NCBI GenBank assembly: GCA_002707155.1
Contig: PAME01000014.1
Location: 186,001 to 250,000, forward strand
Reading direction: 5' to 3'
Source of the DNA: Crocinitomicaceae bacterium
GTDB lineage: Bacteria > Bacteroidota > Bacteroidia > Flavobacteriales_G > Salibacteraceae
Length of the DNA stretch: 64,000 nt
Shown here one piece after another: positions 9,396 to 20,463 of this stretch. The position numbers and the translations under genes were made by a program. The first letter of the stretch is position 1. Every line of letters begins with the position of its first letter. The notes beneath the pieces were generated by a model. That model was not told the DNA's origin. It saw only the letters and a program-made list of their open reading frames with translations, and ran no database searches.

Positions 9396-10205
9396 TTATG
9401 CCTTTTTAGCTAATAATTTCGTCAGCTCCTCTTCTGTTTCTTCCAAAACCTTTTTGGCTTCTTTGGAAAAATCACTTTCGGGATACGCGGCTGCAAATTT
9501 AAAATAAGCTTTCTTAGTATTGCTGTATCTGTCTTCTTTTTTTGAATCTATGCTATTTTCAGCCCATTCGAAGTATGATTTTACCATTATAAATAAAGCT
9601 TCTTCTCGGTATTTCGTATCTGGGTAATCAATTAAGGTATTCTCCAAAGACGTCACAGCCGCCTTGTAACGCCCTATTCGGTAATATTGTTTTGATACTC
9701 TGAATGACTTCTCTTCTAATTTTTTTCTTAATTCATCCATCATCACATATGATGAATCAACGAATTGACTTTCTGGAAATTGCCTCGAAAAAACACCCAA
9801 TTGATCAATTGCGGTGTAAGTATCGGTCTGATCAAGGCTAAATTTCGGAGACATCTTGTAGTGACAAATTGCACTCATAAATTGACATTCCTCAGTGAAT
9901 TTGCTGAAAGGAAAGTTGTTAACAAAGGTATTGAACCGGTGAGCAGCTAGAATATAATCTTTCAAATAATACTCGGAAAATGCATAGATATAAAAAAGTC
10001 GTTCAGCTTTTTCTGTTCCTCTATAAATTGGGATTAGCTCTTCAAGAAGCGGCATGGCTTTGTAGTACTCTTCATCCTCAAAGTATTTATTTGCCATTTC
10101 ATACTTAAAGGTAAGATCAGTGCTTTTAAGTACTTTATTGTGTTTACAAGCCCATATAAAAAGGAGCATTGAAATCACTAAAATATAACTAAAGATTTTC
10201 CTCAT
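9396..10205 (-). CDS. bamD: Outer membrane protein assembly factor BamD (TPR lipoprotein)
   Basis: Lipoprotein signal ISMLLFIWACKHNKVLKSTD; YYKAMPLLEELIPIYRGTEKAERLFYIYAFSEYYLKDYILAAHRFNTFVNNFP...; start placed at the internal ATG at 10205. Confidence 0.9.
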   Translation of the reverse strand: MRKIFSYILVISMLLFIWACKHNKVLKSTDLTFKYEMANKYFEDEEYYKAMPLLEELIPIYRGTEKAERLFYIYAFSEYYLKDYILAAHRFNTFVNNFPFSKFTEECQFMSAICHYKMSPKFSLDQTDTYTAIDQLGVFSRQFPESQFVDSSYVMMDELRKKLEEKSFRVSKQYYRIGRYKAAVTSLENTLIDYPDTKYREEALFIMVKSYFEWAENSIDSKKEDRYSNTKKAYFKFAAAYPESDFSKEAKKVLEETEEELTKLLAKKA

Positions 10206-10214
10206 TTCGCGTTG

Positions 10215-10222
10215 CAAATATA
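10215..10222 (-). promoter_or_regulatory. -7 element TATATTTG immediately upstream of bamD
   Basis: CAAATATA on + strand, 10 bp from the bamD ATG. Confidence 0.45.
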
Positions 10223-10278
10223 ACGTTTTGAACAGCCTGATAGATGTAACAATAAACCTATTATCGGCTATTTTGTTT

Positions 10279-10286
10279 TATCTTTG
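10279..10286 (+). promoter_or_regulatory. -7 element TATCTTTG upstream of the PLP aminotransferase gene
   Basis: TATCTTTG 26 bp upstream of the GTG start at 10313. Confidence 0.45.
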
Positions 10287-10312
10287 TAGCTAATATTTTA
10301 AACACAGATCGA

Positions 10313-11602
10313 GTGGATTTATTTGAAAAATTAAAACAAAGAAGAGGACCATTGGGTCAAATTTCTGGAATTACTTACGGTTATTTTCAATTTCCAAAGC
10401 TGGAAGGCGAAATCGCAAATAAGATGATGTTTCGGGATCAAGAAATGTTAGTCTGGAGCATTAATAACTATTTAGGGTTGGCAAATCATCCCGAGGTCAG
10501 AAAAGTAGATGCGGAATCAGCTGCAGCTCACGGGTTATCAACACCAATGGGAGCTAGGATGATGTCAGGAAATTCAGTGACGCATGAACGATTGGAAGAA
10601 GAACTGTCTGCTTTTGTAAAGAAAGAAGACACTATGTTGGTCAACTATGGCTACATGGGAATGGCTTCCACAGTAGATGCGTTAGTAGATAGAAATGACG
10701 TTATTGTTTACGATTCAGAATGCCATGCTTGTATTATTGACGGTGTAAGAATGCATCAAGGAAAACGGTTTGTATTTGCGCACAACGATATCGAAAAGCT
10801 GGAAGTTCAATTGAAGCGTGCTGAAAAACTAATTGCAACAACTGGTGGCGCCATCCTGGTCATAACCGAAGGTGTTTTTGGAATGGCTGGAGATCAAGGC
10901 AAGCTAAGAGAAATTGTAGCATTAAAAAAGCAGTATGATTTTAGACTGTTTGTAGATGATGCTCATGGAATTGGGACTCTAGGAGAAACTGGTGCAGGTG
11001 CTGGAGAAGAGCAGGGTGTTCAAGATGAAATTGATGTTTATTTTGGGACATTTGCAAAAGCATTTGCTTCTGTTGGAGGATTCATTAGCTCCACTGAAGA
11101 CGTTATCGATTATTTGAAACACAACACACGTTCTCAAATTTTCGCGAAATCCATGCCTATGCCTTTGGTAGAGGGGAACTTAAAGCGATTAGAGCTATTA
11201 AGAGATGATCCTTCTCACAAAAATAAACTTTGGGAAATTGCAAATGCATTACAAAGTGGTCTTAGAGATAATGGGTTCAATTTGGGTGAAACCAATTCAT
11301 GCGTAACACCTGTTTACCTGGAAGGTGGACTAATGGAAGCTACAAATTTGATTTTTGATTTGAGAGAAAATCATCAAATTTTCACTTCTTTAGTAGTATA
11401 TCCAGTGGTTCCAAAAAATGTAATCTTATTGAGACTTATTCCAACTGCAGCGCATACTTTAGAGGATGTAGCTTATACCATTGAGAAGTTTGAAATCATC
11501 TCAAATAAATTAAAAAACAACGAGTATTCAAAAGACGAGTTTACTTGGATAAAGGAAGCTCCAAAATGGATTACTAAAAAATCGGGTTATGTGAATACGT
11601 AA
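10313..11602 (+). CDS. Alpha-oxoamine synthase family PLP enzyme (serine palmitoyltransferase-like / aminotransferase class I/II-fold)
   Basis: GTG start; NNYLGLANHPEVRKVDAESAAAHGLSTPMGARMMSGN...YDSECHACIIDGVRMHQGKRFVFAHND...DDAHGIGTLGETGAG...GTFAKAFASVGGFI. Confidence 0.88.
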   Translation: MDLFEKLKQRRGPLGQISGITYGYFQFPKLEGEIANKMMFRDQEMLVWSINNYLGLANHPEVRKVDAESAAAHGLSTPMGARMMSGNSVTHERLEEELSAFVKKEDTMLVNYGYMGMASTVDALVDRNDVIVYDSECHACIIDGVRMHQGKRFVFAHNDIEKLEVQLKRAEKLIATTGGAILVITEGVFGMAGDQGKLREIVALKKQYDFRLFVDDAHGIGTLGETGAGAGEEQGVQDEIDVYFGTFAKAFASVGGFISSTEDVIDYLKHNTRSQIFAKSMPMPLVEGNLKRLELLRDDPSHKNKLWEIANALQSGLRDNGFNLGETNSCVTPVYLEGGLMEATNLIFDLRENHQIFTSLVVYPVVPKNVILLRLIPTAAHTLEDVAYTIEKFEIISNKLKNNEYSKDEFTWIKEAPKWITKKSGYVNT

Positions 11603-11623
11603 TCAGTTTAAAGTAAATTATTC

Positions 11624-11659
11624 AAAGCCTCGTTTGCTCATGCATTCGGGGCTTTTTTT
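11624..11659 (+). terminator. Rho-independent terminator downstream of the 10313 gene
   Basis: AAAGCCtCG...CGgGGCTTTTTTT. Confidence 0.7.
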
Positions 11660-11699
11660 ATACTTCATAAATTTTAACAGTTCACAGGAGTAAGTTTCT

Positions 11700-11771
11700 G
11701 TTTCATGGAGCCTAACTAACAGCTAAGACTGCGCAAGAATATTAGGTTACCTTTGAAGAGCTCCATGAAAC
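11700..11771. repeat. 12-bp perfect inverted repeat GTTTCATGGAGC...GCTCCATGAAAC (48-nt loop) overlapping a candidate start codon
   Basis: Arms 11700-11711 and 11760-11771 read directly from sequence. Confidence 0.75.
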
Positions 11772-11775
11772 TCTT

Positions 11776-14700
11776 TTGAAACCTATAGCTAACATACTCA
11801 TTTTTATTTGCTTATGCTTTGCAGTTAACAGTGCTCAGGCAGCAAATCCAGCAGGTGGAAATATTACCTACAAGTATGTTGGGCCAGGTACCGTTGCGGG
11901 GACCCACATCTATTATGTTGAAGTTTCTATATTTCAAGATTGCCAATCCTTATCAACTCGAGCTAACACTCTTAGAATTACTGCTAATTGTGGAAGTACC
12001 ACAAATAACCATACCTTAAACTATGTGCCTTTTGTAGCTCCGACCCCTTATCCCATTGGAGGCCCATACCGAGCAATAACACTCTATGGTAGAATGGATG
12101 CAGAGGAGGTCTCGGACTTGTGCGATAATGTATTAAATCCGAGTAAATCAATAAATTCCAGCTGCAGAACCACGCGACAAGGAATACCAGGATATGTAAA
12201 GTTCATTTACGCTGGAAACATAACCATCAGTACTTGTAATTATTGGACTTTTGGAGTAAGTGCTGGTTGCTGCAGGGCCGCAAGTGTTTCGCTGACAGGC
12301 AGAGGAACTATTTACTTAGAAGCTCAATTTAATAACTTAGGCTTTCCTAAAAATTCAGCACCTGCTTTTTCAAGTCTCTTGAAGCCATTTCCTACGGGCT
12401 GCGTTTCTCAACCAGTATCATATGGGGTTGGTGCAGTTGATCCGAATGGAGATAGTTTAGTATATAAGCTTACTTGTGCTCGAACAAGCAACACTCGTTG
12501 CTCAAATTATGCTACAGGATATGATTCACTTAACCCTGTAAAAGGAATATTATTAGACTCTCTTATGGGGCAAATAAAGTTTACCCCGAAAGTTGTAGGA
12601 AAATACGTAGTAGCATTTTGGGTGAAAGAATATGAACGCTGCACAGGAAAGTGGAAAGGACAGATATTAAGAGACATTACCTTTATTATTAACGCATGCT
12701 CTAACAAAGTTCCAAAGGATATCTCAGGAGTAACTAATCTCAAGGGAAAAAACTCAGTAAAATTAGATAAATTCAAAATTCAAGTTTGCAATGGAACAAT
12801 ATTCTCCTTTAGCGACACCATATTAGATCCTGATACTGCAGATAGCCTTTATTTTAAATCAAACCATAATGACGCAATGCCTGGATCTTTAATGAAGGTA
12901 ACTAGCTTGCAAAAAAACAAATCAGTTGCAGAGTTTAGCTGGAAAGTGGATTTAGCGAACAACCCCTTGCGTTCTTTCTTTGTTGAATTCAGTGACAATT
13001 CGTGTAATTTCCCTGGTCATGGGTTATCTGTTTACGAAGTACAAATTGTAAACTCAACTCAGGTAGGTCCAGATCAAGCCATTTGTAAAGGGGACACATC
13101 TGTAATGACGGCAAGCGGAGGAATAAAATATGAGTGGCGCTCCCTATATGGTGATTCTTTAATATTTAATGGTCCCAATCAAAATATATTTGGAGACACC
13201 AATGCAACAGACACTAATAAAACGGTTCGGTTTGTGCCAAAAAATACCACACTGATTGAGGTTTGGTCAGATCTTAATTTAGGATGTAGAAAAGCTTACT
13301 CCTGTGAAAATAAAGATACAATTAAGATCATTTCAGCTCCAAGCTTTGATTTAAAAACCTCCAACGACACCTTACTTTGCCATACTGATAGCTCAACATT
13401 TGTATCCGTTAAGTCTGATTCGTCACAGTTTAACTATTCCTATAATTGGGAACCAGCATCGCCATTATCAAATAATAAAATTGCTAGAACAAGGTTTTCA
13501 AGTAGTAAAAACACCAAGTTAATGGTCACGGTTACTTCTGACTCAGGCTGTGTTAAATATGACGATGTTCAAGTTAATGTAACCCTAAGAATGCCAGATA
13601 CGGTCTCTATCATCCCATCAATATCGCCTCTTTGCGGCGGCCTTCCAACTATTCTATTTCCAAAACTAGGAAGGCAACCTACTAAATGCGATACTACCAG
13701 CATTCAATGTGTGGGGGCTAGAATATCTAAAACGAGCACAGATACATCCAAAATAAATGGGTCGAGTCCAACTGGTAGCGCTGTGAACTGGCCTTGTCCA
13801 TATGGAGGTGCTGCAGCTTCTTCTCGTCAACAATATTTATATACCGCGGCCGAACTAAATACATTAGGCATTTATGCAGGAACCATCGATGGACTAGGTT
13901 TTAATGTGATAAATCCAAAAGGAGCTAGTTTCAATAATTACACTATCAAACTAAAATGCATGCCTACTTCTTTTAGTTCGATAAGTGGCTTTCAAGGAGC
14001 CGGTGCTGTAGTTTTTACTCCAAAAAATGTTAGACCTATGAAAGGCTGTAATATGCATTATTTCGATGTAAACTATGACGGCAGCTCTAATTTACTGGTT
14101 GAAATTTGTTATGACAATACAGGAGTAGGTACAAATTCTAGCGCGGCAGTTGCATTTGACCCTACTACATTTAATTCAGTTGTAGGTGCAATTTCATCTT
14201 CTGGCGCCTGCAGGAGTCAGTTCTTATCACTTATGTCATGGGTAAACCGTCCTACAATGCAACTATCATTTTGCGGAACTCGAGACACATCAGGCTTTAC
14301 ATACAAATGGTCTCCTTCTGCAAACGTTGATAGCTCTTCAGCCATTAGCCCCCAAGTTAAAACAGACACAACAATTAAGATTCAACTGATGTACACCGAT
14401 ACATTTGGTAAATGCACTGACTCCACATCAGTGGTTTTAGATGTTGTTACAGTCTTATTGCCTGCTGACACAGTGATTTGCCCTGGTGATAGCTTTCTTA
14501 TTGCTCCTAAAATAACTTCTTCCTGTAAGAAGCAGAAATTCACTTGGTCTAATTCGCAATACTTAAGCAATCCAAACATAAAGAATCCATGGGCAAGCCC
14601 CGACACGAGCAGTTTGTTTGTTTTAGCGTATAGAGATAGTTGTGGTTGTATTATTTCCGATTCCATTTTAATATATGTGGATTCAATTAAACCAAACCTT

Positions 14701-16978
14701 ACAATAGTCCCCCCTAGTTGCACTACTAACAGAGGAGAGATTCAAATTAAATCAGGTGGCATAAAAGGGCCTTTTAAATTTAGTATAGACAGTGGAAAAA
14801 CTTTTCAGCTGGATAGCAATTTTATAAACCTATCAGCAGGTGATTATGTTGTGTTGGTAGAGAATACCATAGGATGTAAATCAAAGTTATTGCCAACTAG
14901 ATTATACAATGCAGGCGCTCCTCAAATAGATTCAATAACTGAAACTAATCTTTCATGTCATGGCGCTAATGATGGAATACTGAACATTCACTTTACTGGA
15001 GGAGGTGCAAACCCAAGTTTCAGTATTGACAGTGGAACAACATGGCAAAGCTTTAATGTATTTAATGGTTTAGAACCAGGGCCTTATAAAATTCTGACGC
15101 GGGATATCAATGGCTGTTTATCCTTTCCAGAAAATGCTTCTTTAACTCAACCAAGTGAAATTATTATTGACCTAAAAACAATTCACGACTCTTGCTACAA
15201 TCACGGACATGGATATGCTATAGCAAAAGGAACAGGTGGAACTAGAAAACTCACCTATCAGTGGGCAGGAAAAAAGTTGGGTGCAACGCACAACCCTGCT
15301 GTGATTAATGATTCAATTTATAGTCAACTTTTCGCTTTTTCAGCTTATCGCATACGGGTACTTGATGCAACGGGTTGCACTGCTGATTCTACCTTTACAA
15401 TAAATGAAATCGCTGAGTTGCAGTATGATTCAATTTCACTTTTACCAACTTCATGCTATGGCTATGATGATGGTAGTATTATACTGAAATTAAAAGGCGG
15501 AAATAAAGGTGACCTGTTTTTTAGCGTAGATAGTGGAAACAATTATGTCGGCTCTATTTCTTCAGCACGTCCAAATGAGGCCCATTTTAATAAAAACGTA
15601 AATCAGGTTAGCTTATCTAAAGGCTATTATCACATTAGATCTAAAGACAGCAAAGGTTGTCTTGCAGATACTATGCTAAAAGTATTGGAACCATCAAAAA
15701 TTACATTAACTACTCCACAAGATTCATTTAAAATATGCGTATCAACTTGTACAAAAATGGAAGTAAACTCAATTGGGGGTAACTCAGTAAATCATAAATT
15801 CCACTGGACTCCTTCGGTTAGCCAGAGCAATGTAGCAAATGTGTGCCCAAAAGAAAACAATGATTTATACAGTTTACTCCAGTGATAAAAATGGATGCTC
15901 ATCCAATACACTGCAAATGAAAGTGAATCTGTTTGATTCTTTATCAGTTGATATAATTGGTGAACCTACTTTATGCAGGGGTGACAACTTAACCATAACA
16001 GCCAGGGCAAAAGGCGGAACCGGCTCAAATTACAAGTATAATTGGCTTCCCTTCTATAATTTGAGCAACGCTTTTATCAAGGATATAATTGCTTCTCCTA
16101 CTAAAAATACAACTTACACGGTACGGCTAAGCGATTCTTGCGGGTCTCCTTTCGCTGAAAATTTGCATAAGATTAGTGTTTTAGAATTACCTAAGGCTCG
16201 ATTTAAAGTAGATAATGAAGTAGGTTGTGTTCCACATGAAATATACCTAGAAAGTCAATCTATCAATGCGTCTAGTTGTATTTGGAATATTAAGGGGTAC
16301 AATAAAATTGAGTCTTGCGAACCAATTTCAAAAAGTTTTTCTATTGCAGGAAGTTATAGTGTAGAGCTAAAAGTGTTTTCTATTGAAGGTTGCAGCGACT
16401 CCATATTAAAAACCGATTTAATAACCGTCAATCCTCTTCCAGAACCAAATTTCTCTGCGTCTCCAAACCCAACGACTACTATTAATTCTACCATAAAGTT
16501 TAAAGACCTATCTGAAGGCAAGATTATTTCGTGGAGTTGGAATTTTTCGAGTATTGACACATCATTTAAGCCAAACCCTACTTTTCATTTTCCAGATAGG
16601 GAAAAAGGAGAGTACTTTGTGCGACTAGATGTAGTTGATGTAAATAATTGCACCGACTTTTTGATTGAAAAGATTTTTATTGACCCACACTTTAGCCTCT
16701 ATATTCCAAATTCATTTTCTCCAAACGGAGATGGAATTAATGATACTTGGAGACCAATATCACTTGGGTTTAATTACGATTCTTACAACGTACAGGTTTT
16801 TGACCGTTGGGGAAACTTAATCTTCATTAGTTCAGACCCAACCGAGAGCTGGGACGGATTAACTAGAGAGGGGAAAGAAATCTCTGTGGGTGTGTATTCT
16901 TACCGAGTTTCAATTGGAGAAGACTCATCTAAGAAAAACAACCACGAGCGCATTGGAAAAATAACCATTATTAAATAG
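11776..16978 (+). CDS. Giant secreted gliding-motility/T9SS type B sorting protein, split into two ORFs by an apparent +1 frameshift (ORFs 11776-15885 and 15839-16978)
   Basis: ORF1 begins with a signal peptide (TTG start, MKPIANILIFICLCFAVNSAQA) and lacks a sorting domain. ORF2 ends with SLYIPNSFSPNGDGINDTWRPISLGFNYDSYNVQVFDRWGNLIF...GKITIIK. The two overlap by 47 bp and join as ...VCPKE/TMIYTVYSSDKNGC. Confidence 0.85.
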
Positions 16979-16987
16979 CGTTCAGCA

Positions 16988-19906
16988 TTACAATTCCAGC
17001 GTTATTTGAACAGGCCCCTCAGGAGGAACTTCATCATCGTCATCATCGCCTTTCTGTTTTGAATTCGCATTGGGCTTTTTTGATTCTTCTTTCTTAATCG
17101 ATTTAGCTTTAGAGGTACCAACTTCTTTTATAGGCATAGCACTTGGCGTTTCCTTTTTTGCAGGTTTTTCTTTAACCGATTCTTTAGCAACTGGCTTTTC
17201 TTTTTTTACTGGAGCAGCCTTTTGTTCAATTTTACTTTCCTTTATAGGCATTTCTTCATCAGCTGGCTCTTCTTCGGCAGCCTGAACGGCGATAGGCTTC
17301 TTTTCAGTAACAACCTCAGCTTCAATAACTTCTGTATTCTGCTCCTCAGGCTCTGGTTTATCTGGTTCTGGTAGCGGCTCTAATTCAGTTACCTGCCTCA
17401 CTTTATCTGCAGATAATCTATTTCCAAGCGCTTTGTATCCTTTTACTGCAATAAAATCATGTAGTTCAACGGTTTCAGGGTCCTTATTTTTAGAACTTCG
17501 TTTATCAAATTCCACTTTCACCACTGGGAAAGTGTGCTTGGAAATTACCTCCAATCGAGAATCTTCATGCTCTGTTAACAGGGATTGTGCCTTTTCAGAT
17601 GACTCCAACACAAATCGTTTTACAAAATGTTGTCCTTTCTCTCCATCATAATAAACCAGAGAAAAGACTTGCTCAGGATCGAACTTCTCAATGATAATCA
17701 TGTTCTCTTCAAAGTGAGTATTTAAAGACTGCGGATACATTCGATAGGAACCGTCGTCCATTATAGCAACAATTTTATCCTCCGCTTTGAACTCCCCAAC
17801 AAGCTTACCCCTTTCATCTGCATTCAACCTACTAACTGTACCGTCCCACCAAATTTTTCGAGCACCAAGGGTAGAAATACCTTCTTCTTTAATTTCAATC
17901 TTATGTACTAAGTTCTTTGTCAAGATATTCCCTTTAGCCGACCTCCCCTTAATACCAATTTCAGTAAAGTCAAAGTCAAACTTTAAGTTCTTGATTTTTG
18001 GTTTTTGGCGCAATAACACCTTCACTACCTCAGCTTCACCATTTCGATTAACAGACATGTAATGAATTTTACTTCCTGGAGCACCTGCACTGACGTGGTA
18101 TTCCTTATCTCGAGTAATTGATGTTACCGCAAAGCGTTTTACCATTGAATACTTAGATTTACCATCGAAGTAAATAAGATTATAAATGGTTCTGTTATCG
18201 CCTTTTTTCCAAACGTTTATATAAGCTATGTCCTTTCCGAAAAACGCTTTATCTGATATTCTAGAAACCATCATCTCACCAGACTTTCTAATGACAATTA
18301 TGTCGTCAATATCAGAACAATCACAAACAAATTCTGAATCACTTTTTTTCAAAGAAGTACCGGCAAAACCTTCAGCCATATTTACATACAACTTCACGTT
18401 TGCAACTGCAACTTTTGAACGTTCAATGGTTTCGAAGCTCTTTATTTCTGTCTTTCGTTCTTTACCTTCAGAATAGCGTTTTTTTAAACCTTTGTAATAG
18501 TCAATTGCATATTCTACTAGGTTATCTAGATGATGTTGAACCTGAGCTAATTCCTCTTCTAGCTGAGTAATAAAATTATCTGCCTTGTCCGCATCATGTT
18601 TTGTAATACGACGCATTCTGATTTCAAGTAGTCGCTTTACATCTTCATCAGTTATCGCTCTCTTTAAATGCTTTATATGCGGTTTAAGTAATTTATGAGT
18701 TACCTCAATAGCTTCATCATAGGTTTTACCATCAAAATCGATATAGATTTTATTCTCAATAAAAATCTTCTCTAAACTTGAGAAATGCCATTGCTCTTCT
18801 AATTCACCTTTTCGAATCTCTAATTCAAGTTTTAGCAAATCCTTAGAATGGTCAACATTCAACTGTAAGATTTCAGAAATGGTCACAAACCGAGGCTTAT
18901 CATCTTCAATTATCACCGCATTCGGAGAAATACTAACTTCACAATCGGTAAAAGCATAAAGCGCATCAATCGTTTTGTCTGGAGAAACACCTGTCGCTAG
19001 GAGCACTTGAATTTCACAAAATTCAGACGTATTATCCTCAATTTTTTTAATCTTTATCTTGCCTTTATCATTCGCTTTTAGAATTGACTCAATAACTGAT
19101 GTAGTGGTTGTTGCAAATGGAACTTCACTGATTAACAGCGTCTTTTTGTCGATTGCAGAGATTTTTGCACGAACTCTAATTTTACCACCGCGCAATCCAT
19201 CGTTATAATTCGACACGTCAACCATGCCACCTCCAAGGAAATCAGGATAGATTTTAGTTTTTCTACCCTGCAAAAAATTAATAGAAGCTTCTATAATTTC
19301 TATGAAATTGTGCGGTAATATTTTACATGAAAGGCCAACGGCAATGCCTTCAACTCCATGCGCTAATAGCATTGGAAACTTAACTGGAAGAGTTATTGGC
19401 TCCTTATTTCGACCATCGTATGATAGCTGCCAATTAGTAGTTTTTGGATTAAAAACAACTTCTAAAGCAAACTTTGAAAGCCTTGCTTCAATATACCGGG
19501 GAGCTGCTGCTCTATCTCCGGTTAATGTGTTTCCCCAGTTTCCTTGCGTATCTATCAATAATTCCTTTTGACCAAGAGCAACCAATGCATCGGCAATAGA
19601 AGCATCGCCATGGGGGTGATATTTCATTGTATTGCCTACAACATTTGCAACCTTATTGTATCGGCCATCATCAAGTTCTTTGAGTGAATGCAAGATTCTG
19701 CGCTGTACAGGTTTAAATCCATCATTTACGTGTGGCACAGCGCGTTCAAGAATAACGTAGGATGCATAATCGAGAAACCATTCTTTATACATGCCAGACA
19801 CACGAATTACGTCATCTTCACCTCCATCACCAATGTCAGTATCACTATCTAACGCTTCGAATTCTTCGTCTTTCTCGTCTATATTATCTGTGGAATCTTC
19901 CGACAT
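16988..19906 (-). CDS. parC: DNA topoisomerase IV subunit A (gyrase/topo IV A family)
   Basis: YASYVILERAVPHVNDGFKPVQRRILHSLKELDDGRYNKVANVVGNTMKYHPHGDASIADALV...; linked to parE; K/E-rich C-terminal tail. Confidence 0.9.
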   Translation of the reverse strand: MSEDSTDNIDEKDEEFEALDSDTDIGDGGEDDVIRVSGMYKEWFLDYASYVILERAVPHVNDGFKPVQRRILHSLKELDDGRYNKVANVVGNTMKYHPHGDASIADALVALGQKELLIDTQGNWGNTLTGDRAAAPRYIEARLSKFALEVVFNPKTTNWQLSYDGRNKEPITLPVKFPMLLAHGVEGIAVGLSCKILPHNFIEIIEASINFLQGRKTKIYPDFLGGGMVDVSNYNDGLRGGKIRVRAKISAIDKKTLLISEVPFATTTTSVIESILKANDKGKIKIKKIEDNTSEFCEIQVLLATGVSPDKTIDALYAFTDCEVSISPNAVIIEDDKPRFVTISEILQLNVDHSKDLLKLELEIRKGELEEQWHFSSLEKIFIENKIYIDFDGKTYDEAIEVTHKLLKPHIKHLKRAITDEDVKRLLEIRMRRITKHDADKADNFITQLEEELAQVQHHLDNLVEYAIDYYKGLKKRYSEGKERKTEIKSFETIERSKVAVANVKLYVNMAEGFAGTSLKKSDSEFVCDCSDIDDIIVIRKSGEMMVSRISDKAFFGKDIAYINVWKKGDNRTIYNLIYFDGKSKYSMVKRFAVTSITRDKEYHVSAGAPGSKIHYMSVNRNGEAEVVKVLLRQKPKIKNLKFDFDFTEIGIKGRSAKGNILTKNLVHKIEIKEEGISTLGARKIWWDGTVSRLNADERGKLVGEFKAEDKIVAIMDDGSYRMYPQSLNTHFEENMIIIEKFDPEQVFSLVYYDGEKGQHFVKRFVLESSEKAQSLLTEHEDSRLEVISKHTFPVVKVEFDKRSSKNKDPETVELHDFIAVKGYKALGNRLSADKVRQVTELEPLPEPDKPEPEEQNTEVIEAEVVTEKKPIAVQAAEEEPADEEMPIKESKIEQKAAPVKKEKPVAKESVKEKPAKKETPSAMPIKEVGTSKAKSIKKEESKKPNANSKQKGDDDDDEVPPEGPVQITLEL

Positions 19907-19908
19907 TC

Positions 19909-20463
19909 TTATATTCTGCTTAATTCAATACTAAATGCTGAACCATTTAATTTTAGAGTAACATCATCTATAGAAGAGACAGCAGTCTGATCTGACAGGA
20001 CTTCAACCAGCTTTCTCTCCCAAGTATTTTTTTGCTCCTCCTCACAATACATTTCAGTAAAAAAACAATTGTCTCCAATGGAGATTTCACTGCCGTTCAA
20101 TTGGTAGTTACAGCCCCCCGAATTGCACGGAGATTTAATTCCAATATTTTCATTTTCTTCTTCAAAAGTCAACTGCATGTCCCATTCTTTATAGGGCAAG
20201 TCAATTCTATTTCCAGACTTTAGGATAGTATTTATTCGCCATTTCCCATAAATAGAGGCGGTATTTTCACTTTCAACGACTTCTGATTCGGCAACCTGAT
20301 TGGGTTCAGATAATTCCTGCGCTTTGCTACTTGGCTCCTCAACAGACGACAATTCTGTATTTGAATCAATTTTAGCTGAATTTGAACTACTCGACTTATT
20401 TGATTTACAGGCAATGAATCCTATAAAACAGAGAATAAAAAAAATTGATTTTAGATTAAGCAT
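19909..20463 (-). CDS. Lipoprotein with META-domain-like C-terminal region
   Basis: [27 protein letters not shown]...; [72 protein letters not shown] at 20463 overlaps the parE stop region. Confidence 0.65.
   Translation of the reverse strand: MLNLKSIFFILCFIGFIACKSNKSSSSNSAKIDSNTELSSVEEPSSKAQELSEPNQVAESEVVESENTASIYGKWRINTILKSGNRIDLPYKEWDMQLTFEEENENIGIKSPCNSGGCNYQLNGSEISIGDNCFFTEMYCEEEQKNTWERKLVEVLSDQTAVSSIDDVTLKLNGSAFSIELSRI

Noticed and set aside
15846-15853. CCCAAAAG contains a classic -1 programmed-frameshift heptamer (C CCA AAA) exactly in the zero frame of ORF1 at the ORF1/ORF2 junction
   Set aside because: ORF2 is in the +1 frame relative to ORF1 (codon starts 11776 mod 3 = 1, 15839 mod 3 = 2), so a -1 shift would enter the wrong frame. 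A simple homopolymer indel is the better explanation.
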